DNA of 64,000 nucleotides from Coprinellus micaceus (Eukaryota; Basidiomycota; Agaricomycetes; Agaricales; Psathyrellaceae). The notes under the pieces are model-generated. The model was not told where the DNA came from. It did not search any database and saw only the letters and a list, made by a program, of their open reading frames with translations. The stretch is from positions 2,356,001 to 2,420,000 of the forward strand of contig OX596343.1 of assembly GCA_951394405.1 (NCBI GenBank), given 5' to 3'. A program made the translations under genes and the position numbers. Below, piece after piece: positions 11,247 to 23,454 of the stretch (position 1 is the stretch's first letter; the number at the start of each line of letters is the position of its first letter).

Positions 11247-12113
11247 AAGTGATGCCCCCCCAGCTAACTTTGAAAGTTGTCTGGCGTCGTTGATTGGCTC
11301 CTCATATGGCGTGTGCGGTCTCCCGTACTCCCGTATTTCTATGGTCCTTGATGGCCGTATCTCATTACTAGCAGTCAACAATATCGGAATATTCACTTCT
11401 AAACATTTTGCGACCTGTGTACTGTATGATTAAATTGAGGTCGCTGTGTTTTTGCTGGGACGGTCGGTTTGGGTTCACCGGGCAATGTTTGGGCAATGTC
11501 ACGCCCTTACTGTCTCCAATCTCTTTCTCCTGAAAGCTTCATTCATAGCCCTGTAATCGAGCTCAAACTCATTCAGCTGTTCCGAGTATCCGCAACTACG
11601 AGACGCCAGAGCGTTGCAAGGGCACCTGTATGTATCCTCAGCAGGACGGCAGAATTCTTAGCTCAGGTAAGCACGCCCTTCCTTCAGATCACTCTTCGTA
11701 TTGTCATTTGCTGAGGTGCAGCTCTGTCCACCCAGAATCCACAAACAATCGGGGAGACTGCGCTCGAGCCTAGATAATTTCGTCGGGAGTCTGTTTCGTT
11801 CACGGCAAGCCCGGTCCACTGTGCGTTGCCCCTTCCGTTTCCGGTACCGACAACTCTGACTTGATTTGCATATCATCACAGGGTGTCTGAATTCGCCGGG
11901 TCGACCTATGGGATTAGCCACGCCACGATAGAAGCACAATAGAACGACAGGGAAAATCATCCGTTTTATGTGGGGAAGAGCCTCAAGGCACGGGGGCAGG
12001 GCTGGCTGAAAACGAGCTTTGCTGGGTGCACCGAAGATATCGATATCTCACATTGTGAACACTAGGAAACGAACGAGGGCCGTGCTTCGCACGGGTCACA
12101 TTCTCGTACACCT
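11247..12113. other. 0.87-kb stretch present in copy A only; no gene seen
   Basis: No convincing ORF. It is flanked by the 5-bp direct repeat CACCT. At the equivalent place copy B reads straight from ATTACATACACCT into ACGACTATAAAT, so this piece was lost from B or gained in A. Confidence 0.6.
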
Positions 12114-12463
12114 AATACGACTATAAATACAAGGGGGGTTAGATGGAGATTGAACCCTTTCGTGGTCCTCACCCACTCGGGGAGGAGTGCGGCTGACGAT
12201 CTCATTTGCCTGCACGGGAGCAGAGTTCTCATCGGCGATCTGCACCCGTGTCACCGCAGTAGTTTGTGGTGGTTGAAGTTGATAAAAGGAAGGAGGTTGA
12301 GCCAACCCCCAACCTCCAGGGAGCTGGAAGGGGCCTTCGTGAGTGCCATGATCTTCTAGTGGCGAGTGCTGAACCTTTCCTCTAGGCGGGACTGCTAGTC
12401 AGCCGGTTCGAATCGTTCTTCGTCGTATACCAGATTCGACTCGCAATCTAGACTCGCGAACAC

Positions 12464-12470
12464 TATAAAA
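12464..12470 (+). promoter_or_regulatory. TATA box of glycosidase-like gene, copy A
   Basis: TATAAAA lies 70 nt upstream of the ATG at 12540. It is conserved at the matching place in copy B. Confidence 0.6.
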
Positions 12471-12539
12471 GAGACGCTCGCCTAGCAGGACCTAGCTTTT
12501 CGCCAAACCGGCCTACCTCCAACCCTCTATACCTTTACG

Positions 12540-13418
12540 ATGCGATACCCTATGTCCATTGCGACCCGATGCGTCCTCTTGTTACCCCTCATCTTCTCCC
12601 TCCTCGTTCCCTTTACCTCGTCTTCAACGCTTTCCACACGCCAATCCTCCTCCTTCAACGCGACGTCTCTCGACCCTGGATTCCCAATATCTAACATCAT
12701 AACCCTCGCGACATCCCTCCCCGCATACTCCTGGGAATTCGGAACGGCCATAACAGCACTCATCGACCTCTACACACCCAACGCCTCCACCTTCACCGCG
12801 CCCTCCTTGTCCCCAGCACCCTCCCTCTCCGTCGCCTCCGCCCCCGCACTCCAATTCGCCCGACAACATATCACACTCGAGGGCCTCGGGGGCATCGACG
12901 GCCTATCCCAATCCGACGGCGCAGTGGGTGACCCAGCGAGTTTGGGTGTAGGCGCGATCCTGCTGGGGGCGGGGGACTGGAGCAACGTCGAAGGGATATA
13001 CGATGGGGGCACAGAAATGAAAGCTCGGTACTGGGACGCTGCAGGCGCACAGCTCAAGTACCTCCTCACCGGAGCCCCGCGGTACGCCAACGGGGCGATA
13101 AGCCAACGCGTCGAAGGCCCGGAGCTGTGGGCGGACTTTATGTCCATGGTGCCCCCGTTCGTCGCGTATTTTGCTGTGGCGACGAATAATGGGAGTTTAC
13201 TGCAAGAATCTGTGCGCCAGTGTGCGTTGTATAGGGATGTGTTGCAGGTGGTGCCGGAGGATGGGAGTGGGAGGGGACTGTGGAGGCATATTGTGGGACC
13301 GTATAGTCCGGATGCGGGGTTGTGGAGTACGGGAAATGCGTGGGCGGCGGCGGGGATGGCGAGGGTCCTGGGGATGGTGATGGGGTTTGACGGTGTGTCG
13401 ATGGCATCACCATTCTGA
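12540..13418 (+). pseudogene. Six-hairpin glycosidase-like gene, truncated copy A
   Basis: The ORF starts at ATG 12540 with a hydrophobic signal peptide (CVLLLPLIFSLLVPF) and matches copy B for about 277 residues. It then departs near 13372 into unrelated sequence and stops at 13418 (292 aa). The shared part has the look of a GH88/GH105-type (alpha/alpha)6 barrel: YWDAAGAQLKYLL, then WADFMSMVPPFVAYF, then LWSTGNAWAAAGMARVL. About 260 C-terminal residues present in copy B are missing, so the barrel is incomplete and activity is unlikely. A spliced alternative C-terminus cannot be excluded, but I see none. Confidence 0.6.
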
Positions 13419-14836
13419 ACTTGGACCGCAACCACCACCACCACGACGGAAGGCGAGCCGTCTAGACGCGGGATGGCTCTGTCGAGGCGCATGGCTGATG
13501 CTGGAGCGGCGGGTCATGGCGGTGAGTCCTCAGTCGACACACTTCTATTTCTCCTGTCTTTCATCCTCTTCTGCACTCCTGCTCTGTGTTTTCCTTGCCT
13601 CATTTCCTGGTGAATCGGCCATCCTTCACTGTTTCTTCATTTTCCTCCCTGAATTACTGTTGGAAACTGACATGACTTGTGCTGATTTTTCAAATGGTAG
13701 AGGAGAATTGACCAAGGTTTATTCATGAAAACCAAAAGAGCGGTTTGTGCACTTACTCGTACACCCCGCCTCCCTCCCCCCCTGTGCGCCCCACCATACC
13801 CTCCTCCTACTTACACCGCTCACAGCTATCTACTGACTACGTCTGACGCTACCAACTACAAGTGTGTATGGTGGGTTAGTGAGCGTAGTAACAGAGTACT
13901 CTGTGGACGGGCAGCAATGAGGCAGAGCAGAGGGATTCTTGACTTGCCTCCACCTCAAGATCCACAGCTTATATACCCTGTTTTCGGGTCACGTTTTCTT
14001 CAGGCATTCAACAAACCCCTTGGAAATGTGGGCTGGATCATGAGCTGGCAACGGCGCCCACTGCCCCCGCTTGTCTTGACGTCGGTTGTTCTCCCACTTG
14101 CACTAGTACACTTTGGTCTACTGTCTCCCTGTGCGTCCTCTCACCTCCCTACCCTCCTCAGTTCTCTCTAAAGGACGACACCCACTGCAATGCCAGTTGC
14201 ATTGAGTACAGTCCTCTAGAGAATCTGAGGAGCTCTCCTGTATTTTACTGACCCCCCAGCTGCTCGCTGAAGCACTGAAGACCTGGCCTGGACCCCCGGG
14301 CCCCTGACATATCTCTGACACTAGCTACCCGAGCATCAGAATGCCTAGCGAATGCCTCCGCCTTTGTCCTCCCCTCTTGTAGAGAGCCCAATGTTTGCGT
14401 TTCGCGTACCATAGAGCAGAAGTAACTTGAAGCGTGAATATACAATGCCCTCACCGACATGCTCTGTGCACTTTGAATAGGATAATCAGATTTTCCGTTG
14501 CCAAGTGAGTGGAGATAACAAGGTTCTGAGTTCTGAGTCAAGCAGAAAGCTTCGCGGAAATTCCGTACCCTTCCAGAACCCATTTCTCGATCTCCGCAAG
14601 GCACCACAGCCCCAACTCAATTCGGTTTGGCAGCCACTTTGGCTCACTTCCACTTTCTCGTTTCGTCCTTTCTCTGTGTTTTGCCCTGTTCTTTTCCCCC
14701 TGCACCATACCGTCCCAAAGACCTCGACATCGTCCTATAGGCATGTCCTCGGTGAGTACCTCCTATTCAAGCATGTTTCCAGAACGCTAAAAATGGAATA
14801 TGCACTCACACTTCACCCAGCCGTCCTCTCCAGCCC
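13419..14836. other. No supported gene
   Basis: Short frames only; several lack ATG. Splice-like signals (for example GTGAGTACC at 14751) suggest unresolved upstream exons of the kinase-like fragment that follows, but I could not build a consistent model. Confidence 0.35.
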
Positions 14837-15271
14837 TTGAGCACTCGCACTGCGCCCCAAAGTCGTGAGTCTCGCACTACCACATTCCTCAAAGGTCCTC
14901 ACAAACCGGTCCTCCTTGATTTCGGCTTCTGCCTTCATTCACACGCCGTCCCTCTACCTTTCCGAATGCACAAGATTCGAAAGACTCCTTGGTCTTCGCA
15001 GCAAGTCCGCCATATGGCGCCTGAGGTCCCCAGCGCCCTGGTCCACGCACCACCCATGGTCCCTTCTTCTCACTTTCGCCATTTGAAGCACAGCCACGGC
15101 TATACCGGGAGCAGCATTGAACGCTCTCGCACGACGTTGCAATATCCTCAACCAATATCCCCCGACCCCGTGCTGCGACTTTCAATTGTGCACTCCTGGC
15201 CGCTGGACACAAGCTTGCCTCACTGTTCAGCACCGTTTTCCAACCGTTTTCCAGAAGAAGATATATCGTGA
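14837..15271 (+). CDS. Kinase-like fragment with DFG and APE motifs (145 codons)
   Basis: The frame has KPVLLDFGF and, about 31 residues later, VRHMAPEV, resembling the DFG and APE motifs that bound the activation segment of eukaryotic protein kinases. The N-lobe and HRD loop are not visible upstream, and the part after the APE-like motif does not look like a normal C-lobe. It could be a decayed kinase or part of an intron-split gene. The frame starts at a non-ATG codon, so the true beginning lies elsewhere. Confidence 0.3.
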   Translation: MSTRTAPQSRESRTTTFLKGPHKPVLLDFGFCLHSHAVPLPFRMHKIRKTPWSSQQVRHMAPEVPSALVHAPPMVPSSHFRHLKHSHGYTGSSIERSRTTLQYPQPISPDPVLRLSIVHSWPLDTSLPHCSAPFSNRFPEEDIS

Positions 15272-18167
15272 CTTGTCCATACAAGGTCGTCAGGGGGCAG
15301 CGCATGAAGGCATTGTTCCTTGCGGGCGTTCAAAAACAAGACGTGACTCTGCAACAGCCGATGGAGCCGAATAGATATGCTCTGCTTTTGCATGTGCGAG
15401 AAAGGTGGCCAGGTGAGTACACACTCTCTCATTCTCCAACTACGGAGAATCACTCACAATTCTTATTAGGTCCAGACTCTGGGCTTGCATCGGCTCAGCT
15501 GTTGACATGTGAGAGGCTCCCCACATCCACTGCGGCGACATACAGCTAACCCCAGCCGCGGGATTCATTTACGTAGTGTCTTCGCGATTCTGGCTCTTCA
15601 GAGGCCCTCCCTAGGGCCTGCGACTCCGGCCGAACCCCAAACACCAACCTGTACGTGCATTCACTATAGTCTATCCCCACCCCAGCTGACACTAGTTGAT
15701 TGTATCAGCTACTCGGAACGACTTCCGGAAGAATGATTTGCCACATAGGCGCCCATTCGGTACGCTTCGTCTCACCTCTCTTCATGTATGCCATTTCTCA
15801 CACACTCATGTCCATCGCTCCGTCCACCTACAACCCCTGTACCACCATTGTTTTTCTACGATGGCCAAGCACAGCAAGGATAGCAGCCCGAAAATTCAAA
15901 TCCCATTCAACGGAGAGGGCTCGACATGGGCAGCAAGGTAAGAATCCAGATCACCGACTTCGATCTGTTATGTTTGTTCAGACTTTGCACCAGAGTCTAT
16001 GGGTGATAAGATCGCGGGGAATGGATATTTCCGCGCGCGAAAGCGTCCTCCGAGGGTTATAGGGGGTAACCTAATTCGACGGTGGCACGCGATGCTTTCA
16101 AATTGACCTCGCGCCCCGCTTTCGCTAGCTGCCGGCCAGCGGTACAAACATAGCGAAATCTTGGGAGACGATCAAGAGCTTAAGACACTTTTGGATGGTC
16201 GGCCACGACATAGGATTCGCTGTCCGCCTGCGTGTTGCCACAACGCCGGACGCCACGGGCAGGGGTACCTTGATGCCGGCCTTCTGCCCCCCATCAGGGT
16301 CCCAAATTCATATTCAATTTCGTGACAACGGCCAGTGTCACGCTATGTAGGGGTGCAGAAGGACCCGATAGAATGTATTGCGTTCGTCTGAATGGAATTT
16401 TGCTTCGTTACTAGCCTATATGGGGACGTCCGAGCATTTCGGCCACGGGCGCTTATTTTTGCGTTCGGCTCTCCTCGTCGGTTTTAAGTCGTATACTTGC
16501 ATCTTGATCTAGGGCTAGTACACAGAGCTCTTCGAATCTATGTCTAGGTTGTTTTGATCTTTGTTGATCCCAGAAATCCGTAAGGAGGATCCAATGCGCT
16601 ACACAAAACTTGTGTACGTCTCACACTACGATGAGGCTCAGATGTGCGATTATAGAGTGTTTGTGGAGTGTAGGGGACCAATAAGAGAGTTTCAAGACCT
16701 TAAAATAGCATCGTGATAAGCAAGTGTCGCCTCCCCGGGTATCATTCTGAGAATCGAGGGTCGCTGCAACCGCGGGCCATTCAGTAAGCGCCCGATTGGT
16801 TAGCAGGCTGCATCTCGCTATTCAAAGGATTTCCGATCTTCCGAGCCTACTCACCATGTGTGTCCCACACTAGTGCATAGCACTGACGTTACCAAGCTGT
16901 CAGCCAGCCCGAGGTACGAGGCCTCCGAGCTGGAAGTGGTTTTCGGGCAGCACAGGGAATGCGAAACTAAACGAGTGATAACGAGAGGTAGAGGAAGCAA
17001 ATAGGAAGTTAGGGTGGTCTACACCGACTTCAAGCAGTATGGCAGGGGTCAATAGACCTCGGACTTGAAGTACTATTGTGCGATCTCTTGGTAGAGTGTC
17101 ATCTCGGCCCCTACAGGCATTTACACTCCCCACCCGATTACACGCAATCTAAGGCATTTAGCACATTCAAATAGGTTATAAACTTCGAGAATACTACCAT
17201 AGTAGGCTCATTCCCCTCCCACGGCCCACCACTCCCCAAGAGCTATCCACAGCTCCAAGGGAGGAAGGTGAGAATGGTACCCTCTCCTCCTCGTCCCGTT
17301 CCCCGAAAGAACCCATTTGCGCACAGTTCCAGTCGGTTAGGCTGGCTTGGCGCGTCACGGGTAACCATCAGACACCCTTGATCTTCTCAGCATCTCGGTT
17401 CTCCGCAGCTCTGCCAGTCAACGAGCAGGCTAGTGGGATGCCGGTGCTTGCGAGGCGCACACGAATCCAGGGAAAATGTAAAGAATATGGGTCGACATTT
17501 GGACTCTAATTAATTGCGAATGCATCGTAGATTTACGGGGTCGATTGGGTTCTTGTTTGGCTGGCGGCCCGTGCGAGGGTGAGGGTGGTTATAAGCTAGG
17601 GGCGAGGAGGAGGTTCAGCACCAATTCCCTCCATCGGTGAGTTGTCTTCCCTTCATCCCTCTTCTACTTTCCGACCCTCCAACTACACCATACTCTGAAT
17701 ACCTTTATTTGGCCTTTGGTACACTTTTTGCGGCTTTGAACTCTGCCCTTGTCATCATCGAATCCGACGCACTATGTGAGTACGCCGGGCCTTATTATAG
17801 TGTTGATGTCACTGACCTCTCGCTCTTGATCACCGTTCACCACGTCGGCGAGGTCCTTCAACCTCTCTCTGCTCGTCACCACCCACGTACACATCTCGCT
17901 CAGCAAGGTCAGCACCTGGATGAATTAATGGCAAGTTCAAACATTGTGTATTGAATACAATGAGAGCTTACCTGTTTTCGTTGCTCAACATAGCCTGGGC
18001 TCTTGTCACTCACCGACGGCGCTGGTGGTCTTTGATAGTAGTGAAGGGTCCTGGCCCTCGTTCAGCAACGTCTCGGGGTGTAAACATTGGTGAGCATCTT
18101 GGGTTCCAATTGTGCATTATGAGCGGTACTTACCTTACCCGTTCATCTGTTTACCTCGCTTTTCTAG
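15272..18167. other. Gene-poor stretch
   Basis: Between about 16.1 and 17.6 kb there is almost no frame above 60 codons. A TTATAAG box near 17588 and GT/AG-like signals from 17636 onward probably belong to the unresolved 5' end of the gene that follows. A short exon-like frame starts at an ATG at 17951. Confidence 0.4.
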
Positions 18168-19833
18168 AACGACTGCGCCCTTGCTTCGAGCCGTGCACGA
18201 GAACTGGCCGTCGCTCACGACGGGTTCGAAGTCCGGTAAGCCCTTCGCCACATTCACCGCAGTATGAGGCCAACTGGCCTTCAGTCACCCCTCGGAGTTC
18301 GTACTGATATTCGCCATCAGAGGCGACACGGCACCCGCCCTCCACTGTCGTGTGACCGCCCCTGCCATCGCATTCGCCAACCCGCACCTGTCCACTATCA
18401 GGGTCGTGCGTACCGACAAAATGCCGCCTACGCCGTACCCAGGGATGGATCATGGAGGTGTAGGGGACCTCCGGAAGTGCGTACCTGGTCTCCGCAATTC
18501 CTGCACTATTGCGATTGACTGACCCCTCGTTTTGAATAGCTGCCTCTAACGAGTGTAATGCTCGTGTTGCTCTCCCTACCGCGCCTTCGTGCTCGAGCCA
18601 GCACGACGACCTGAGCTATGTCCTTGATCTGAAGGTGAGTCGCCGGCGCTGCGTCGAGCTCGAAATATCAGACACTTACCTTGCTGCTTGGATAGGCGTT
18701 CTGTTCGTAGCTTAGAGGGCCTGTAATGTAAGGTGAGCCGCCTCGATCAATAGAGACACTCCTGGCTCACCTATTCACCATTTACATCCCTCGCAGGTCC
18801 CCTGATCCCCGGTTCTCCATGCCCATGTCGAGGCGTCTATATAGTGGTACGCTCAAGCCTACCGATTATTCAGGTACGACATTCATTTAGATTCAAAAAA
18901 AAAGCGGACCCACTAACTCACTTCTCTCTCACCAATCGTGTCCGTACTTGCACGGACGAAACATCGAGCTGTCTCCTCGTATCGCATTTTTCTAGGGTTG
19001 AACGGGTGTCTAGTAGAGGGAACTACATTAATCGAAGTTCGCATTGGCCCAGGTGAACGGGCTTTCGTAAAACAGATGCGTTGAACTAACCTCTTTATCC
19101 TTCCTCATAGATGCATATTGACCTGCACGAATATGAGCTCGGGTCGTCGTTTCCCGAGTCTATGAAATACAAGGTATGTCAGTAACGTTAGCGAGCCGGT
19201 TGACGAAGTACTGACTGACCTTTCGTGATGCAGGGTACCGTCAGTTAGTGAGTCCGTAGGCGTGACAGGAGGCATAGATACGAGAGAATGAACACTCACC
19301 GTTACCCACACACCCTCACTCACTCGTAAGGTCTTCCTTCCCTTGCATTCCGAGTCCCAGCCTACTAAACCAGTCCCGGCCCCCATCCACATCGAATCGG
19401 AGACTCTGTTTTCTCAGGTAATGAGCGCTTATACTGGCGCCAACCGTCGCATAAATGGTATCGCCGGGGCTGATCCATCTGACCCTCCGTAGATATATGA
19501 ATTGCAAGCGTCTACCATGCCCGGCACCACGGGTGGCGCTTACCTATTCATGATCAGAATGAAAGGTGAGCTTTCCGTGCATTCTCATCGCAGGATATGA
19601 CCGACTTACCGACTTTCCAAGCCTATCATATCGACCGCACTTCTCACCGCTCAACGCGCACCTACCCTCGGACGTGTTGTCCGACGTGGTATAGGGTCCC
19701 TGCTGATCGGCGTAGCACTCGTCTGCGAGCCTTCGCACTATGGGGGTCGGCCGGTACTCTGGACGAGAGAAACGCAGGGACCCAACGTACCTCATATGAC
19801 TTGGATACCCCCATGGAAGTCCACTCCATATAA
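18168..19833 (+). CDS. Intron-dense orphan gene, 5' end unresolved (at least 10 exons)
   Basis: Exons 18168-18235, 18321-18457, 18540-18634, 18716-18732, 18797-18873, 18996-19066, 19111-19173, 19331-19417, 19493-19565 and 19622-19833 join in frame to a stop at 19831-19833, about 300 residues. A 6-nt piece (19234-19239) may lie between the seventh and eighth. Translated exons look like protein (for example APAIAFANPHLSTIRVVRTD, MHIDLHEYELGSSFPES, PAPIHIESETLFSQ). One exon is only 17 nt. The consistent phase over ten junctions argues for a functional gene. The upstream join is unresolved: the ATG-started frame at 17951 ends in the wrong phase. I recognise no family, signal peptide or membrane span. 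Confidence 0.5.
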
Positions 19834-21689
19834 TTCGAAAAACCAATTTATTGAAACGGTACGTACATATTTACGCGCCCCCCATTCAATTACTGACGAC
19901 CCTTCTCGCCTCCACCAACTTACGACCCCCGTCAACTCGTACCCAAAGACCTCTTACAGTAAATCCGGAATGGCGGCATTCGGCGGCGAAGATAGGCCAC
20001 GGATGGCGGCTAAAGGGGGAGGTAAGCACCATGTAGTAACAAGCGTGAGGTACGTACTTACCTCGCTCTCGTTCTCGCTCCTATTTAGGCAGGTACATCG
20101 ACGCAGGGCGTCGACAAACCTTGCCCTCGTCGTCCCCAAAGGCCTCCACCACTTCGTTTCGTTCCGTATCTGCGATACCACAGAAGCCCGTTCTCCCTCG
20201 ACGAACGCGTGACCCGCTTCGTTGCATTCTCGGTCCCTCTGGATCGATGTGCCTAGCGGTTCACGTCTACGAAACAGCAAGGTACGTCAGATCCCAGTGC
20301 ATCGAAATTCGCCGAAACCGGACTCACCTGTTCGCATTTTCAGGGAAGAGGGGACTCGGGAGACTGCACCTGCTCCTCGCTCTCGTCTTGTCTCCTCCCT
20401 CCCTCCCTTCCTCGCTCCACCCTGCGCTCATACGCACCCCCATCGACCTTGCAGCCCTCGTGTGCCCCTCGATCAAGATAGACAGCAGGTTTCCGTCGAA
20501 GGGAAGCATGGTGCTGTGTGGGTGCGATGCTTGTGGCGGCGCTGAAAGAGACGAAGAAGTGAGCAAACACGGATATCTGTAAATGTTCGAATACTCACCT
20601 ATTTGAATCGACTTCACAGGAACGAGGGACGTTTAACGTCCCTCACTCCCGCTTCCGATTTCTCCTCCGTCCGCTCCACCGTTCCCTTGCTGCGTTTCCT
20701 CCACCCCTCGCACTCGCAAATCCCGCAACCGTCGAGCGGACCCAGCTCTGAATCGAGGTGAGCCTCCCAGTCGTTCAATTTCGACGAGGTTGTACTTACC
20801 CATTTCGGTTTTCACAGAGCGACGGCGCGTCTCGTCCGCTCTCTGTTTCCCTCCGTCTCCATCCACCCACTCTCTCCGTCCCTCTTCTCATCGCCCACGC
20901 AGCTCCTTACTCACGACGCGTCTCGCGTCCTTTGCGATTCCGACCCCTCAACGTTCGCTTGTGGGCACGATAGGTGCGTCGCTTCGATTCGGCGCAGGGG
21001 GCCAGCCGATTTCGAACGGCTCGCCAGACGTCGCTGCTCGTGGTGTTCTGGGGCTGATGTGAGGGAAAGCGAGGGCGGAGTGCTGACATGCGGGGCGAGG
21101 GTGAATCAAGGAGGTGTGAGGATGAGGTGAAGACGTTGTTGTGTGGACGAGTAGAGGATGCATTTGGGGGAGATGGAGATCCTGAGGTGAGAGGCGGGGG
21201 GTAGTGGACACGGGGCTTTCGGAGTGCGGTCGGTGAGCACGCTCGCGTGGTTGTACTCGATGGTGAGGGTTTGTGTAGGGCGAGGGGGGCAAGTCCCACT
21301 CTCCTGCCGTGTTCCCATCTCCACCGGCTCCACCTCCTTCTCCACATCGTGCCCTGCGTCCCCCTTCGGCATTTCTGCTTTTCGGGACTGCCTTCCGGCA
21401 ACCAAGGTCCTGGTTCCCGTTCTCGGTCGGTGAGGCTCGTGTGCCCGATTTTGGTGTACGAGTCGGAGTGGGGTGTTGTGGTTGCGGTATGCGATAGTCT
21501 TGGCACGTTCGCGTTCGTGCCTTTGAGGTCGAGGCGCGGAGGATCGGGGTTGAGGTGGGGAGGATCGTGCTGGGTGCATGAAAGACAGATGGGATGCATC
21601 GGCGTCGAATTGGCGTAGTTTGGGCGCGAGCGAAGGTGGGAGTGAAGGGGATGGATGGATGTGTAGAAGGGGAGAAAGCGAGCGGGAAT
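19834..21689. other. No supported gene
   Basis: Intron-like GT...AG units occur at 20283, 20556 and 20758, but the joined frames are Pro/Ser/Arg-rich with no conserved look. The long minus-strand frames at 20907-21774 start at non-ATG codons inside or beside the neighbouring MITE. Confidence 0.35.
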
Positions 21690-22168
21690 TAAGGCATAGC
21701 ACGAGTGCACTCACAAGTATACTCGGATCTGTGGCACAAGTACTTGTGCCCAAAAATGCCAAACTCGGATTCACATGAGTATTTTCCCACGAGTGACTCG
21801 GATTCGCGGATCCGGGTCAGCACGAGTATTCTCACGGATCTACTTGCAAGTACTTGTGAGTTTTGACCTGATATCAAGCCTTACCTATACTATGTCCACC
21901 ATATATAGGGTGTAGGGTGGTGTCCAGGGCGTAGAACAAGTGTATACTACCACAAGGTACAAATATAAGTGTCCAAAACATGAAAGTAATACAAGTATTG
22001 ATCCCTTGGATCTGTGCCACAAGTACTTGTGTGCAAAAATGGCATACTCGGATCCGCACGAGTATGTTCCCACGGGTGACTCGGACTCACGGATCCAAGT
22101 ATTGATGGGTATTCCCACGGATCTACTTGCGAGTACTTGTGAGTAGGCCGGACTTGTGCTATGCCTTA
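21690..22168. mobile_element. 479-bp MITE, hAT-like, with 8-bp target duplication
   Basis: The ends are inverted repeats (TAAGGCATAGCAC at left, its complement at right, extended imperfectly by about 4 more bases). The element is flanked by the exact 8-bp direct repeat GCGGGAAT (21682-21689 and 22169-22176). An 8-bp duplication is typical of hAT elements. It contains no ORF. Two direct copies of a 137-bp unit (21725-21861 and 22008-22144) lie inside, each with palindromes such as GCACAAGTACTTGTGC. It would need a transposase from elsewhere. Confidence 0.85.
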
Positions 22169-22631
22169 GCGGGAATGTAGATATCTGGAATGTAGATATT
22201 GGTAAGCTTGACTACAAAGTTGGGCAGAGAACGTAAATACTGACTCTTCGTTGATAGCCGCGCCCGTTATTGAGCTCCCTGGTTCAAATTGGTCTGGGGC
22301 GCGTGGATCGACGTTGGTGCGATTGGGCCCACCGGAGTCTTGAGATCGAGTTGGGAGTGGGTGTGCAAGGCGAAGTTGAAGAGGGTTGGGGCAGGAGGAG
22401 CGACGGATATGGGATCTTGGTCGCAGGGATGTGGAACGGGTTGGAAGATGGGGACGAGATTCCAGGGGAGGACGTGGCGAATGGCGGATCGAGTCGAGTG
22501 GTTTCGATGGCACGATTGCCGCATTGGGAGAATGCAGGTGGGAGTGGATGGGCAGAGACGTGAGGAGGGAGAGGACGTCCAAGGGAAGAGGGAGCTCGCT
22601 GATCGGATCGGATAGGAGAAAGGCGCTGATA
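22169..22631. other. GC-rich spacer between MITE and copy B; no clear gene
   Basis: Overlapping frames exist on both strands (22270-22563 plus; 22166-22645 minus), but neither has a recognisable domain and they overlap head-on. Confidence 0.3.
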
Positions 22632-23454
22632 ACGGCGGCCTCCAAGAGACGGTGAGGGGGATAGGGAAAAGAAGGGAGAGGGCTTCAACTTGGGCCACCC
22701 AGTGACCGCAGCTGGGGACAAAGCACAGACGACACGCTCAGGTGATGACAACGCGTAACAGGGCTACATAAACGATCCCACGGTTGTCGCAGGGCGATCC
22801 CCTCGTCGACGCGTCTGTCTGTCGTCGACCTCCCCGATCATCGCGATGGTTGGTGAAGTCCTGACCCACCCTAGCCATGTGTAAATGGGTCTGGAATTTC
22901 CCCCTCATCACATCGGGAACTCTGCCTGGACTCTTTTCTTTGCAGCACCGCTTTTGCTCTCCAGCAAGATGGCTCACGACCGACCTCCTGCTTCTCCGAA
23001 GATTGAAGAGGCGATGAAGAGAGATTCAGCTAATTCGGGTGATTATAGAGAGTGGCTAGGCATATGAAGTTGGGTTCTCTGATGGAGGTGTAGAGATGAA
23101 TCTGCAGCAGTGCTCTCGTTTCTGCCTTCAAGTTGATTCTTTGCATTGTCGCACCAGGCGTCGCCTTCCTCAGAATCCTCATACACCAGAACTCGGTACC
23201 CTGGTCCCAATCTTTTGTACTCCACCCCGGCTAACCTCCGCTTTTGGTGGCATTGGGTGTTGCCCAGTGCCCACAGTTGGGACACCTTCAAGTTGTCAAC
23301 CCTGCAGTGTGATACTCAATGACATCCACCAACGACGGTTCCTCTTTGACTGGTGGGTTCTCAGTTTATGGCTCCCCCTTCATTTTTACCTTCTAGATGT
23401 TCGCCGTGTATAGGGTATCCTTCGTTATTCGGCGCGTCGCATGGCTTCTATATA

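Larger units (their letters stand above)
9992..13372 (+). repeat. Segmental duplication, copy A (about 3.4 kb)
   Basis: From about 9992 this segment matches 22632 onward in the same orientation with only scattered base changes, up to about 13372, where copy A departs within the glycosidase gene. Relative to copy B it lacks the 317-bp MITE and the retrotransposon, and it keeps about 0.87 kb (roughly 11247-12113) that copy B lacks. It carries the promoter and 5' two thirds of the glycosidase-like gene. A short ATG ORF (10324-10423, starting MAHDRPP) is conserved in both copies but has no other support. Confidence 0.85.

Noticed and set aside
12096..12305. Minus-strand 69-codon frame repeated at 24208-24408
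   Set aside because: Its start codon is TTG, and it is conserved only because the whole segment is duplicated; it lies in the glycosidase promoter region.
12400..12435. GGTTCGAATC resembling a tRNA B box
   Set aside because: The flanking bases do not pair as a T-stem, and no A box or acceptor stem is found upstream; the copy at about 24509-24520 fails in the same way.
20907..21774. Minus-strand frames of 222-267 codons next to the MITE
   Set aside because: They start at non-ATG codons within the MITE or its edge and have Pro/His/Ser-rich, family-free sequence.
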